From positions 744,001 to 808,000 of the forward strand of contig OZ253505.1 in assembly GCA_965262255.1 (NCBI GenBank): a stretch of 64,000 nt of DNA, read 5' to 3'. Below the pieces are notes generated by a model. The model had not been told where the DNA came from. It was given only the letters and a program-made list of their open reading frames with translations, and did no database searches. The DNA is from JANQQC01 sp965262255 (GTDB taxonomy: Bacteria; Pseudomonadota; Alphaproteobacteria; Caulobacterales; Hyphomonadaceae). The position numbers and the translations under genes are program-made. This document shows, piece by piece, positions 50,892 through 60,285 of the stretch; positions within the stretch are counted from its first letter, which is position 1; every line of letters begins with the position of its first letter.

Positions 50892-51902
50892 TCATTCGCT
50901 AAATTCATATCCAGTTATCTGTACACTATCAGTTTCTTCGCCTTTTATTTTTGCATTTTCTTCTGCAAATAAAGCTAAATTTGTCCCATTTCCGAACGAA
51001 CTATCATAGACAATTCCCTCGTAACCCAGACTCTTAACGAACTCACATAAATACTGACTCGGAATGTAGTCAACATTAGCCTTACCAGCCTGAACAGGTT
51101 TGCTGAGCTCAGAATTAAGATCCTCGATTAAAGCAATGTACTCTCGTAACTCGGATACTTCATCGCTATTTTCCATCTGAAAAGGCGAAAGATTCTTGCG
51201 TGGATTTCGAAGATCAACGATCTTAACTTCTTTTGTCAAGGTGAAATTCGCGACCGATACTTTGTCTCCAATTTGCGGTCTCACCTCGTTCACAACGTTC
51301 TTATTGGACGAACCCAAATAAAGATATGGAATCCCCACCGGATTGGCACGCCCCGGACTAGATAGTTCCTTAGGAGGCATGCCCATCTCGCCCATTATCA
51401 ATTTTTTATCTTTCTGTATTCTTGCCCGATACCAATCTTTTTGACATTCAAAAGCCGGTAAAAGCAAATACGATATGAAGTTACTAAGACTATAGTGTAC
51501 ATTCGAAAATTCTGTTTTAAAGAAAAAACGATTTTCTTCTATTAACTCTTTGCGAAAACCGTTCCAAAGTTCCTTGCTCTCTGGGTAGTTTACCTGAGTT
51601 GCCAAATACTGGTCTTCAGCACGAGAGGTGCTTCCTAGAATAGCACCTAACAAAGTCTTTGATTGCTGATAAGAAAGGTCAAAAATCAACCAATCTTCGT
51701 TCAACAAATCGAACAAACTTCGACCAAATTTGGAACGTTGATATGCATGGCAAACCTTATCAAACTGAGTTGACAACTCTGCGGGGTCAATCACTCTTAC
51801 TTCATTTCTTCCGCATCTATCGCATCGTTGTTTCGATGCCCCAGCATTTGTTATCTGTTTACGTAACTGAATATCTGTGAAACACTTGTTGCAACATTCC
51901 AT
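50892..51902 (-). CDS. Zinc-finger RES-domain protein (putative NAD-degrading toxin)
   Basis: A 336-residue protein. N-terminal zinc knuckle of four to five cysteines (CCNKC at 3-7, CDRC at 27-30), a helical middle part, then a RES domain with GRANPVGIPYLYLGSS, NEVRPQIGDKVSVA and GYEGIVYDSSFGNGTNLALF. The residues that name the family are visible: R159 (WYRAR), E206 and S301. RES toxins such as MbcT degrade NAD+; here this is inference from the motif. The ATG follows directly on the TAA of the upstream gene (TAAATG), so the pair is coupled. No Xre-type antitoxin is present, unlike classic Xre-RES pairs. Confidence 0.8.
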   Translation of the reverse strand: MECCNKCFTDIQLRKQITNAGASKQRCDRCGRNEVRVIDPAELSTQFDKVCHAYQRSKFGRSLFDLLNEDWLIFDLSYQQSKTLLGAILGSTSRAEDQYLATQVNYPESKELWNGFRKELIEENRFFFKTEFSNVHYSLSNFISYLLLPAFECQKDWYRARIQKDKKLIMGEMGMPPKELSSPGRANPVGIPYLYLGSSNKNVVNEVRPQIGDKVSVANFTLTKEVKIVDLRNPRKNLSPFQMENSDEVSELREYIALIEDLNSELSKPVQAGKANVDYIPSQYLCEFVKSLGYEGIVYDSSFGNGTNLALFAEENAKIKGEETDSVQITGYEFSE

Positions 51903-52859
51903 TTAGCTATCTCCGTTTTGACTATTATAATCGGATAACGTCTCGATATGGTGTGTCAATAGCAACTGCCTAACAAAACTATCGCCTGGGTAATATTCTG
52001 TAGCATTTAACTGTCGAAACCGTTCTATCGCCTTTGTATTAGAGAAGTAAGAGTCGGCTGAATCGACTTTTTCAATTAACTTAGATAATGCATTAAGGAA
52101 CAACGATCCGTGGCTTCTTGGTCTTACGTTCGCATCGGAAAGAAAATGATATATAAACATTGCATTATCTCTTTCCGGTTCAAAATAGGTCAAATTAATT
52201 GAATAAGAGCTTTTTGGATACTTATATTTTACTAGTTCTCTGCCCACAGAAAGAAAATCCCCAAATCCAACAACTTTTTCCTTTCCATAAGTTAGATGTA
52301 GGTCACTAAAAAATTCTGTGGGCGGACAACGACTATATTCGCTACGATACTTAATCCCATCTCGAATTAACACACTCTCCGGTAGAAAATTAAACTTTTC
52401 CGTATACAATTTCCCGCAATCGCTCTCAATAAAAATGTTGGTTTTTACGTTTTGAAAAGACTTTATCTCTTTCGCAAACCCATTTGATTCTCGAAACCCG
52501 GAGTGAACTAGTGCTATTTTTTGATCTCTGTTCTTCTGACATATTTCTATCGCACGTTCCGAACACAAATCGTAATGCAGTTGTAGTCCAAGAATATACT
52601 CATTGGATTCACCAAATACTTGTCGGTAGTTCGGAATAGCAAAACCGCTCTTGCTGTTTTTTTCAGAACGAGGGTTAACCATCACGATCGGCTTGATATT
52701 TTCTTGATTTAGACGTTGAATAGTTTGACTCACTCCTGAAAGATCATCCGGGTTGGTTTCAATAATGGGTGTGAAATTGTGACGCGCCATCAGTTTGGCC
52801 GTGTCGTGCATGGCAAGCAAGTCCGAAAGGTTACCTCTCAAATACGGATAGTAGTTCAT
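51903..52859 (-). CDS. sce7725-like protein, partner of the RES gene
   Basis: 318 residues. The start NYYPYLRGNLSDLLAM and the sequence PIIETN...KPIVMVNP resemble the uncharacterised sce7725 family (proteins starting YPYLRGKQ-like), which I recognise by pattern only. The body looks like an alternating alpha/beta (TIM-barrel-like) fold, with no signal peptide or membrane segment. Its stop abuts the RES start. As the first gene of the pair it may be sensor or antitoxin; function unknown. Confidence 0.7.
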   Translation of the reverse strand: MNYYPYLRGNLSDLLAMHDTAKLMARHNFTPIIETNPDDLSGVSQTIQRLNQENIKPIVMVNPRSEKNSKSGFAIPNYRQVFGESNEYILGLQLHYDLCSERAIEICQKNRDQKIALVHSGFRESNGFAKEIKSFQNVKTNIFIESDCGKLYTEKFNFLPESVLIRDGIKYRSEYSRCPPTEFFSDLHLTYGKEKVVGFGDFLSVGRELVKYKYPKSSYSINLTYFEPERDNAMFIYHFLSDANVRPRSHGSLFLNALSKLIEKVDSADSYFSNTKAIERFRQLNATEYYPGDSFVRQLLLTHHIETLSDYNSQNGDS

Positions 52860-53206
52860 TGGTTAGTCTCTATTGGTCGCATCAACTCGAAAACAGTAAT
52901 AAGAAGGGGTGATTTTTCAATAGCAATTTGGCTATCACGTAGTGTATGATTGTCAAATTTCAACCAGTATACCTGAAATTTTGACACAGGGAAGAGAAAA
53001 AGCACTAGGATTATAGCTTTACGCTCTGTCAGACTTGAAGTAAAAGTTAATTTCGATCATCGATCTCAAGTTATGATTGGAGAGGAATCCAAGCCCAATA
53101 TAGTAATTCGACATCGGGTGGAGTCGCCGCGGTAAGTATAAGCGGGCAATATCATGTCGAGTTGCTATTGGTCGCTTTGCGCCCAGTACCCGGCAAGATT
53201 AGTCTC
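52860..53206. other. Intergenic region upstream of the sce7725/RES pair
   Basis: About 350 bases up to the IS481 copy B. No gene recognised; presumably the promoter of the pair. A short sequence CTATTGGTCGC occurs twice (52870 and 53165), which may be chance. Confidence 0.35.
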
Positions 53207-53207
53207 G

Positions 53208-54209
53208 CTAACTGTTTAGTCCCGCAAACAGGTTGTCAGGATTTTTGATGAATCTTTCTGGTTCCTCTTTCCAACATTTGTTAATAAAGTCGAAGATAGT
53301 TAAACCTTTGTGAGCCTTTAACCTTTTAGCAAAATTATAGGCATCGATAAAGCACTGGATGTGTTCTTTCAGTTTGTCATGTGTCTCATAGTGATACTTT
53401 TTTACAGTAGCTTCTTTAATGGTTCTATTCATTCGTTCCACTTGTCCGTTCGTCCAGGGATGATAGGGAAGTGTCAACTTATGTTTGATATTATTCTCTG
53501 AGCAAACAGCGTCAAATGCGTTGCATTTGACATCCTTATTGATTTTATGATCGGGTGATTCGTTTTCTTGCACCGAGACCTTAGGATTTCTCGAATTAGT
53601 GAACTGACTGCCATTGTCAGTCAAGATCGTATGGATAGTGTAAGGCACTTTTTCAACCAACGTTTCGATAAACTGAACTGCGACTTTTCGCGTCGATTTG
53701 TCGTGCAGTTCAACGTAGGCGTATTTCGATGTGCGGTCGATGGCTACGAACATATAGAGCCGACCTTCTTCGGTGTTGACTTGGGCTATGTCGACGTGGA
53801 AGTAACCGATCGGATACTCTTTGAACTTCTTCGTCTCGCGAGTTTTGTTTTCTTCTTTTGGAAGTGTTGATATCCCGTGATTCTGAAATACACGATGGAG
53901 ATTCGATCGCTTTAAATGGGGAATTGATTCTTGCAGAGAATACAAACAGTCATCCAACGACAACTGTGTTGTCGTCCGGAAATAAACACAGGCGGCTTCC
54001 TCTGCTTTACTCAAACTCTTTGGCCGAGGCTCTTGAGGGCCAGAACGGCGATCTTCAACAGAACCCCGCCTACGCCATTTCTGAACTGTTGGCAAGCCTA
54101 ATCCGTAGCGCCTTGATAATGCGCGATCTGAGACCGATGAGGGCGCTTCTTGGATCTCTTTTCTAATCGCATGGGTAGTGACTGCGTTGGGGTGTAATAC
54201 CTGTCCCAT
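53208..54209 (-). CDS. IS481-family transposase (copy B)
   Basis: 333 residues, differing from copy A at few positions (for example KEVSSRALSRRH against SSVSDRALSRRY in the HTH region). The catalytic D, D, E are kept. The stop codon TAA lies in the target duplication GCTAAC outside the element, so the protein ends LFAGLNS instead of LFAGLYNYTKPTL. Confidence 0.95.
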   Translation of the reverse strand: MGQVLHPNAVTTHAIRKEIQEAPSSVSDRALSRRYGLGLPTVQKWRRRGSVEDRRSGPQEPRPKSLSKAEEAACVYFRTTTQLSLDDCLYSLQESIPHLKRSNLHRVFQNHGISTLPKEENKTRETKKFKEYPIGYFHVDIAQVNTEEGRLYMFVAIDRTSKYAYVELHDKSTRKVAVQFIETLVEKVPYTIHTILTDNGSQFTNSRNPKVSVQENESPDHKINKDVKCNAFDAVCSENNIKHKLTLPYHPWTNGQVERMNRTIKEATVKKYHYETHDKLKEHIQCFIDAYNFAKRLKAHKGLTIFDFINKCWKEEPERFIKNPDNLFAGLNS

Positions 54210-54283
54210 AACTGTTTCCTAAAGATAGAATTGCTGTATAATGGAAGTATATCATCCTGACAACCTGTTTGCGGGACTAAACA
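53213..54283 (-). mobile_element. IS481-family insertion sequence, copy B (1071 bp)
   Basis: Same length and ends as copy A (TGTTTAGTCCCGCAAACAGG at the left, its inverse at the right). Flanked by GCTAAC at 53207-53212 and 54284-54289, a 6-bp target duplication. Orientation opposite to copy A. Lies between the sce7725/RES pair and the NACHT operon. Confidence 0.97.
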
Positions 54284-54289
54284 GCTAAC

Positions 54290-54710
54290 CAATCAATTTA
54301 GAGCGCTAGCAAACCCAGTTGATTGTCTCAGTTTCATCCATCTCTCAATAGAGGAAGTTGCCTCCTTTGGTAGTTTCATCAAGATAATTTGTTCTTTTGT
54401 AACGCCGTAGGCAAGATTTCAATCACCTTGAGCTGCAGACGCTGTAATGTCCTCAACCTGCGATTCTACAGCCACACCGTAGCTAGTCGAGACGGAACAC
54501 CGCTAAACGAGGAGTTCCGATATTAGCAAGTAGGTTATCTTGGCCGTTTATTCCGTTACTCATTGGTTTTGAAGCTTGCAAAGCTGTTGGCATAGTTCAA
54601 GTGCTTCATCGCGCGACAATCTAATCTTTGTGGTATACTGACTTTAAGCAACTTTTGAGAAGCAGAAAGCTGTTGTTATATCCGATTTAAGGTAGTTCTA
54701 GGTCCTTGAC
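54290..54710. other. Intergenic region with possible decayed coding remnant
   Basis: About 420 bases upstream of the NACHT gene. On the minus strand 54292-54465 reads as a protein-like stretch (YGVTKEQIILMKLPKEATS...WMKLRQ) broken by a TGA, ending at TGA 54294; it may be debris of an older gene. The NACHT operon promoter is presumably at the right end. Low certainty. Confidence 0.3.
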
Positions 54711-57700
54711 ATGATATTCGCCCACAACATAGATTTTCCATTGAAGCGCTCGTTCTACCAACTTGTTACGTTCGGGGAGACTCTGGACGTGTGTCCGTAT
54801 AACCTTCTAAAACAGGGAAAATCGCTGGTAATTCTCGGTGAACCTGGTATGGGAAAAACTCATACTTTGAGAGAAATTTGGAAGATTTCTGAAGATTATG
54901 TTTGGGTTCCACCTGCGTCACTAATCTGCAACCCTGAGCGATTCGCATCTAAAGGTTCTAACCGATGCCTAGTTATTGACGGTATAGACGAACTCGCAAG
55001 TCTTCAGGACACAGATGTGCTGAACTCTATTCTAAATGCCCTTGGGAAGATAAACTATCCGAAATTTGTTCTGTCTTGCCGGCCAGCAGAATGGAAGCAG
55101 GTGACATCAAGCCTCGAAATTCAAGAGGACGACGATGAAGGGCCTGAAGTCCTTTCGCTTCAGGGGCTGTCAAAGGAACAAGCTACGGAATATTTGTCGA
55201 AGTTAGGTTCAGATTGCGATGCCAATGCGATTCTTGAACATCTAGACCAAGTGAACCTGCCTGAGTTCTATAGGAACCCTCTCTATCTTAATCTTGTATG
55301 TGAAATACTAAGCCGTGGGGAGCCAGTCGATTTTACAAACAAGTATGATGCCTATAATCACATTTGTCAGGTCTTACTCTCCGATTATTGCAAAACCCAT
55401 ATTGAATTCTCGGGTCAAGAGAAACTTTCACGTGATTGGGCCTTCAATGCGGCGGGAGCAATATGTGCTTCTCTGTTAATCACAGGTCGGCCCTTTATCA
55501 ACACTAACCAACCTAATGTTGAAAGAGACAACAGCCTTGCTCTTGATATATCAGAAGTTGAAGGGCTTCCGAACGCAAATGAAGTTAGGGTGATTTTAGG
55601 GAGTCCATTATTTCAAGTTGCTGAGAACGAACCTGAATGCTTGTCACCATTTCATCGTTCCATCGCAGAATTCCTTGCTGCACATTGGATCACAAATACT
55701 CTAGAAGACCAACATTTTACTAGGGATCGATTCATGCAATCCATTATGGTAGAGGCAGAGATTCCGTCATCTCTGAGAGGTATGTGCGCTTGGTTAGCAT
55801 TAAACGAAGAGTTTACGGATAGAGTTATCGAAACTGACCCGTACGGATTGCTTATCTATAGCGATGTCGAACAACTGCCGTCATGTAAAATTCGCAAGTT
55901 GATCAACGAACTCGTTGTCCTCGACCATAAACATACGTCTTTCCAGTCGGAGAACTGGAAGGAAATTGTTCCGCGCTTGGTTCAAGCAGATACCGCAAGT
56001 ACAGTTGCTGAAATTATCTCCGATGAAAGTGTTGGATCGCAACGCAAGCTCCTTTTCATTGAAGCAATCAAAGTATCTGATCAGACCAATGTCTTTGAAA
56101 TAGGTTTACGCAAAATATTATATCGTCGCAGTGCATCTTATACTGAGAGACTACACGTCCTAGAGATACTATTAGAGATTACTCAAGATGTCCATTATTG
56201 GATTAAGGTAATTAAACGGCTGAGAAAACACAGGTATTTGGATTCGACAGAGTTCTGTATCTTCATACTTGACGAGATTGGAGCCAAAATTTTTCCAGTA
56301 TCCCTTGTCGTAGAATGCATCCTAGCAGATACTGGATTCATACGAGACCGGAACCGAAGTGGACTTCTTCAGTCGAGTTCCATTCTACGCCTTGCTGGAC
56401 ATTTTTTCATCGATGACTACTCTGAACTACTTGATTTAATTTCATCCGGCATCGAAGTTTTCTTAGAATCTGAACAAAATAACAGTCGATACTCTCCATC
56501 CTGGGGGAGCATCAGCTCTTTCTGCTATCCGCTCGTTGAACGTTTGTATAAAGCAGGTTCTTTAGAGTTTGGAAAATTTCTATACTGGAATACTACTATC
56601 GCTAAGTATGGCATTTCGGATAGTTCTTGGCGCTCTGGGGTAGATTTTTTACTAGCCTCCGACACTGAATTTCGAAGGGGTTTACAATCTTACTACATTG
56701 ATCATCCTGAAAACTTGTCATTTTTAGAATTATTTCTTTTTCGTTTCGATGAAATTTCGATTAGTTTAAGATTGTCGTTTGACGACATATGCTTCCATGT
56801 TACACAAATATCTAAACGTCTAGGTTCGAAAGAAAATGACAAACTAGTTTTGACAGCATTATTGAACTTTCGCAGCTATACAACAGATGAAATAGATTAT
56901 TTTTCAAGAATATGCAAGCCACTCATAGAGAAGGATAAAGATTTGCAAAAAACAATCGTCGAAATTAGAACTAAGAGCCAAGAAAAACCTAACCATTCAA
57001 GGAACTTGTATCAGCGAGACTCAATTGACAAAAATTTGGTCGCATTAGAAAAACTGAAATCACGACGCGAAAAAATACAAAAAAATCTTGACGATTTTGA
57101 AAACGGTTACTCTAAGGAACTAGAAAAATGCGCTAAAGATTATCTTGGTGTCAATCACTACGGAATAAATGATCGTAATCCGAGAAAACGTGTGTCTGAC
57201 GAAGTTGGAGAGGAGCTACTAAATAGTGCGCTTAAAGGATTCCGAGCTACAATGAATCGGAACGATCTTCCTACCTCAAAGGATTTCGCTGAATCCAATT
57301 CTCGAACGATGGCAGAATTTCAATACTATTCATTATTCGCTGGTTTAGCGGAACATTTAGAAGAATTTGGCACATTCTCGGGTGTTCGAGACGAAGTTTT
57401 GTTAACAGCGTTCTATACCCTAAGAAAATACCAATGGATAGACTATCAATTACGTGTAAAATTGAGCTCATCTATCGAACAAGAAGTGTTTCCAAAATAT
57501 GGAGAGAGCGAAGTATATCGACTTTGGTTTGAACCTCGTATAATTGATGGTTCGTTCGATTACACAGAATTTTTATCGCTTACTAATAACATGCAAAACC
57601 CTAGTGTCGTTGTTCCCATGGTTCAGGACTGGCTTTGCACCTACGATACAATCTTTGAAAAACAAGCAAAAAAATTAATATCCAATTTACTTTACCCTGA

Positions 57701-58820
57701 ACGAATATATTCATTGGTGAATAAGGATAGATTAGTAGAAGCTGCGTTGCATCGCCTAAATAGTAAGGATTCTGGAAACGCAAAATATTGGGCGTCGTTA
57801 GTTTTTTACTTGGATATTGAAACTTTCATTGATAAAGTTGATGTTCATATTCAGTCTGATATTGAATTGATCTGGTGCATTCGAGACATTTCTAGAACGG
57901 AAGTTTTATCGGATAACGACTATTACGAAAAACTCAACTTAGAATTGTCTGGCAATCAGTTGTATTGGATCATAAGGAACTATAGGGAGAAATGGAAGCA
58001 TATTGAGTACTGGCCCGGTAGAATGGACGGAGACATGAATCCTTGGGACGCTTCTGAATATCTTCAATTTTGCATTAGGCGACTTGCAACAAAGGTAGAC
58101 GAACATTCTCACGATCTTTTAGATGCACTCATCTCCGAAACGAACGATGGATATAGTGAATGTCTATGCGAGGCTCAGTCTTTACAGAATCGAGCGAGAA
58201 TTCAACATTGCCTTCCATCCATATCAATCGGGTCTCTCAACCAATTGTTAACTGACAACAGCCCGTACTCACCTAAAGACCTTCAAGCCGTCATCCTCGC
58301 GACTCTTGATGAACTTCAACGTCAAATATATGAAAACCAAGAAGACTATGCCAAACCATTCTACACAAGCCGTGGGGGTCCTCGAAGCGAGACGGAATGC
58401 CGTAAATTATTAATCAAAATGATACGTAAACCTTATGGAATCAAATTCTTAAAGGAGCGTACCACCCCTTCCGGAGTGCTACCAAGCATGAGTGTAAATT
58501 TTAATGACTACAAAGTATTCATAGAGATCAAACCGCAATGGAACCGTAATTTATGGGACGATGTAAACTCTTTCCCTGCTAACAACTTCACTGCAGGGTA
58601 CAAAACACAAAATTTCGGTGTATACCTTGTGCTGTGGTTTGGTCGTAGCACCTGTAAAGGCCGGTACCTCAAACATCCATTGTCTATTTCAGATTTACCG
58701 GTTTTGAAAAACGGTCCATCAACCCCAAATGAATTAAATTTTTTGCTGACAGAACATATTACAGAAGGAAAAAGAGATAACCTTCGAGTATACGTACTAG
58801 ATTTGGAGATAAAGAAGTGA
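54711..58820 (+). CDS. NACHT/STAND NTPase with C-terminal nuclease-like domain
   Basis: A 1369-residue cytoplasmic protein. The NTPase is N-terminal: Walker A GEPGMGKT (43-50), Walker B CLVIDGIDEL (86-95) with the DxxDE pattern of NACHT, FVLSCRPAEW (119-128), NPLYLNLVCEIL and FHRSIAEFLAA (314-324), typical of NACHT helical domains. The middle 900 residues are helical and unmatched, the likely sensor. The C-terminal 150 residues resemble a PD-(D/E)xK domain I recall from other large NTPases: ETECRKLL, FIEIKPQW (E1272, K1274), FGVYLVLWFG. The Asp expected before it appears replaced by Ser1259. Its stop overlaps the next gene by four bases (GTGA). Likely an anti-phage NLR-like protein; trigger unknown. 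Confidence 0.75.
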   Translation: MIFAHNIDFPLKRSFYQLVTFGETLDVCPYNLLKQGKSLVILGEPGMGKTHTLREIWKISEDYVWVPPASLICNPERFASKGSNRCLVIDGIDELASLQDTDVLNSILNALGKINYPKFVLSCRPAEWKQVTSSLEIQEDDDEGPEVLSLQGLSKEQATEYLSKLGSDCDANAILEHLDQVNLPEFYRNPLYLNLVCEILSRGEPVDFTNKYDAYNHICQVLLSDYCKTHIEFSGQEKLSRDWAFNAAGAICASLLITGRPFINTNQPNVERDNSLALDISEVEGLPNANEVRVILGSPLFQVAENEPECLSPFHRSIAEFLAAHWITNTLEDQHFTRDRFMQSIMVEAEIPSSLRGMCAWLALNEEFTDRVIETDPYGLLIYSDVEQLPSCKIRKLINELVVLDHKHTSFQSENWKEIVPRLVQADTASTVAEIISDESVGSQRKLLFIEAIKVSDQTNVFEIGLRKILYRRSASYTERLHVLEILLEITQDVHYWIKVIKRLRKHRYLDSTEFCIFILDEIGAKIFPVSLVVECILADTGFIRDRNRSGLLQSSSILRLAGHFFIDDYSELLDLISSGIEVFLESEQNNSRYSPSWGSISSFCYPLVERLYKAGSLEFGKFLYWNTTIAKYGISDSSWRSGVDFLLASDTEFRRGLQSYYIDHPENLSFLELFLFRFDEISISLRLSFDDICFHVTQISKRLGSKENDKLVLTALLNFRSYTTDEIDYFSRICKPLIEKDKDLQKTIVEIRTKSQEKPNHSRNLYQRDSIDKNLVALEKLKSRREKIQKNLDDFENGYSKELEKCAKDYLGVNHYGINDRNPRKRVSDEVGEELLNSALKGFRATMNRNDLPTSKDFAESNSRTMAEFQYYSLFAGLAEHLEEFGTFSGVRDEVLLTAFYTLRKYQWIDYQLRVKLSSSIEQEVFPKYGESEVYRLWFEPRIIDGSFDYTEFLSLTNNMQNPSVVVPMVQDWLCTYDTIFEKQAKKLISNLLYPERIYSLVNKDRLVEAALHRLNSKDSGNAKYWASLVFYLDIETFIDKVDVHIQSDIELIWCIRDISRTEVLSDNDYYEKLNLELSGNQLYWIIRNYREKWKHIEYWPGRMDGDMNPWDASEYLQFCIRRLATKVDEHSHDLLDALISETNDGYSECLCEAQSLQNRARIQHCLPSISIGSLNQLLTDNSPYSPKDLQAVILATLDELQRQIYENQEDYAKPFYTSRGGPRSETECRKLLIKMIRKPYGIKFLKERTTPSGVLPSMSVNFNDYKVFIEIKPQWNRNLWDDVNSFPANNFTAGYKTQNFGVYLVLWFGRSTCKGRYLKHPLSISDLPVLKNGPSTPNELNFLLTEHITEGKRDNLRVYVLDLEIKK

Positions 58821-60148
58821 CTGAGTCAATAGTAACAAATTTTCTAAATAATTTGAGTACCCGTATAATTGAGCGTCACGTTCGGACGAGAATCGATCAA
58901 GAACTCGTTTCTTATCCATGTGTTGTTATACTCGGACAACGCCAAATCGGTAAATCGACGCTCGCTCGAAAGCATTATATGGAGAAGTTTAATGCCGTTT
59001 ATAGAGATTTGGAAAACAAAGAATCGTTGAAAGAAATCGGAAACGGTATAAATTTTGTTAAAAAACACAAAGGGAAATTGATTGTACTTGACGAAATCCA
59101 GGAGAACGAAGATTTATTTCCTGCGATTAAATGTATAATCGATGATCAAAAATCAACTGACACATCACATAGCAAGTTTTTGTTACTAGGTTCGGCAAGT
59201 CTCGAAGTTCAAAAGAAGTCTTCTACATCGTTGTTAGGACGATGTTCCTACATTCAAATGACTGGAATACTATTGAACGAGCTTGTGGATTATCTTCCTG
59301 ACAATTTTTATATTTCCGAGACTAACTCAAATGAAACCGACGATAAACCTAGAATGGTACCTGAATACTATTCTCAGCTGATCGACACCCTTCTTTTCAG
59401 AGGAGGTATGCCGGACAGCCTTTTCGCTAGTAGTCAGAGAAAAAGTAGTAAAATTTTAAGAAATATTGTTGAGCAATATGTTCGCACTGATCTAAAGTCG
59501 TATGGATTTAATGTAGACACAAATTCTTTAACGGAATGCTTAAATCAGATTGCAAGATCTAATGGCGAACAGTTTGAAATTAGTCATTTCACGACAAACC
59601 TAGGAATGAATAGAAAGGAAATTTCAGATTCTATAAATGCTTTAGAGCAATTGCTCCTTGTAAGAAAGTTGCGACCGCTCAACGGATACGGTCAATTTAA
59701 TGTTCGTCTCTCGAAGCACCCCAAACTGTATATTCGCGACTCAGGATTGTTAGCATCTCGGCTAAACGTTCAAAACATCAATGAATTGAGAGATCGAAAT
59801 TTATTTGGTGGAGTTTGGGAAGGATTTGTGATTGAATCAATTATCGGGACAGCTATATATTCCGGCGTGTTCCAAGATTGTCACTATTTTAGAACACATA
59901 ATGGCGATCAAGAGTTGGATCTTGTTCTTACGTTAGAGAATGGAGAAAAGTGGGGATTTGAGATCAAAACTTCCTCAGACAGACAGTTGAGCAAAGGAAA
60001 CTACGACGCAGCAGAGACTGTCCAAGTTGATAAGAGGATATTGGTTCATGCAGGAACAGAAGTTAAAGAATTGAAGGGCGGATTTACCGGTTATCCGCTT
60101 ATAGATGTTTTAGACAAGATTCGTTGCCTAGCAGAGGGTAGACTGTAG
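58817..60148 (+). CDS. AAA_14/DUF4143 ATPase with C-terminal PD-(D/E)xK-like domain
   Basis: 443 residues, GTG start overlapping the NACHT gene stop. N-terminal AAA_14 domain: Walker A GQRQIGKST (40-48), Walker B LIVLDEIQ (88-95), sensor LLLGSASLE. RGGMPDSLFASS and DSGLLASRLN are hallmarks of the DUF4143 family. The C-terminal part shows ELDLVL (D368) then FEIKTSS (E382, K384), a nuclease-like pattern common in DUF4143 proteins. These proteins are widespread and mostly of unknown function. The tight overlap with a NACHT gene makes a shared role likely. Confidence 0.85.
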   Translation: MTESIVTNFLNNLSTRIIERHVRTRIDQELVSYPCVVILGQRQIGKSTLARKHYMEKFNAVYRDLENKESLKEIGNGINFVKKHKGKLIVLDEIQENEDLFPAIKCIIDDQKSTDTSHSKFLLLGSASLEVQKKSSTSLLGRCSYIQMTGILLNELVDYLPDNFYISETNSNETDDKPRMVPEYYSQLIDTLLFRGGMPDSLFASSQRKSSKILRNIVEQYVRTDLKSYGFNVDTNSLTECLNQIARSNGEQFEISHFTTNLGMNRKEISDSINALEQLLLVRKLRPLNGYGQFNVRLSKHPKLYIRDSGLLASRLNVQNINELRDRNLFGGVWEGFVIESIIGTAIYSGVFQDCHYFRTHNGDQELDLVLTLENGEKWGFEIKTSSDRQLSKGNYDAAETVQVDKRILVHAGTEVKELKGGFTGYPLIDVLDKIRCLAEGRL

Positions 60149-60285
60149 AGTGTTACAGGTTCACTCTCTGTTCAAAATTTGCCACATTTGCGTCGTAAAA
60201 TTGTCGACTATATATTGAGTAGAGTATCGTTTGTCTCGCTCACAATTGTTTGTAACTCACTCCACCCCTTAGTTTGGAAGCTTAT

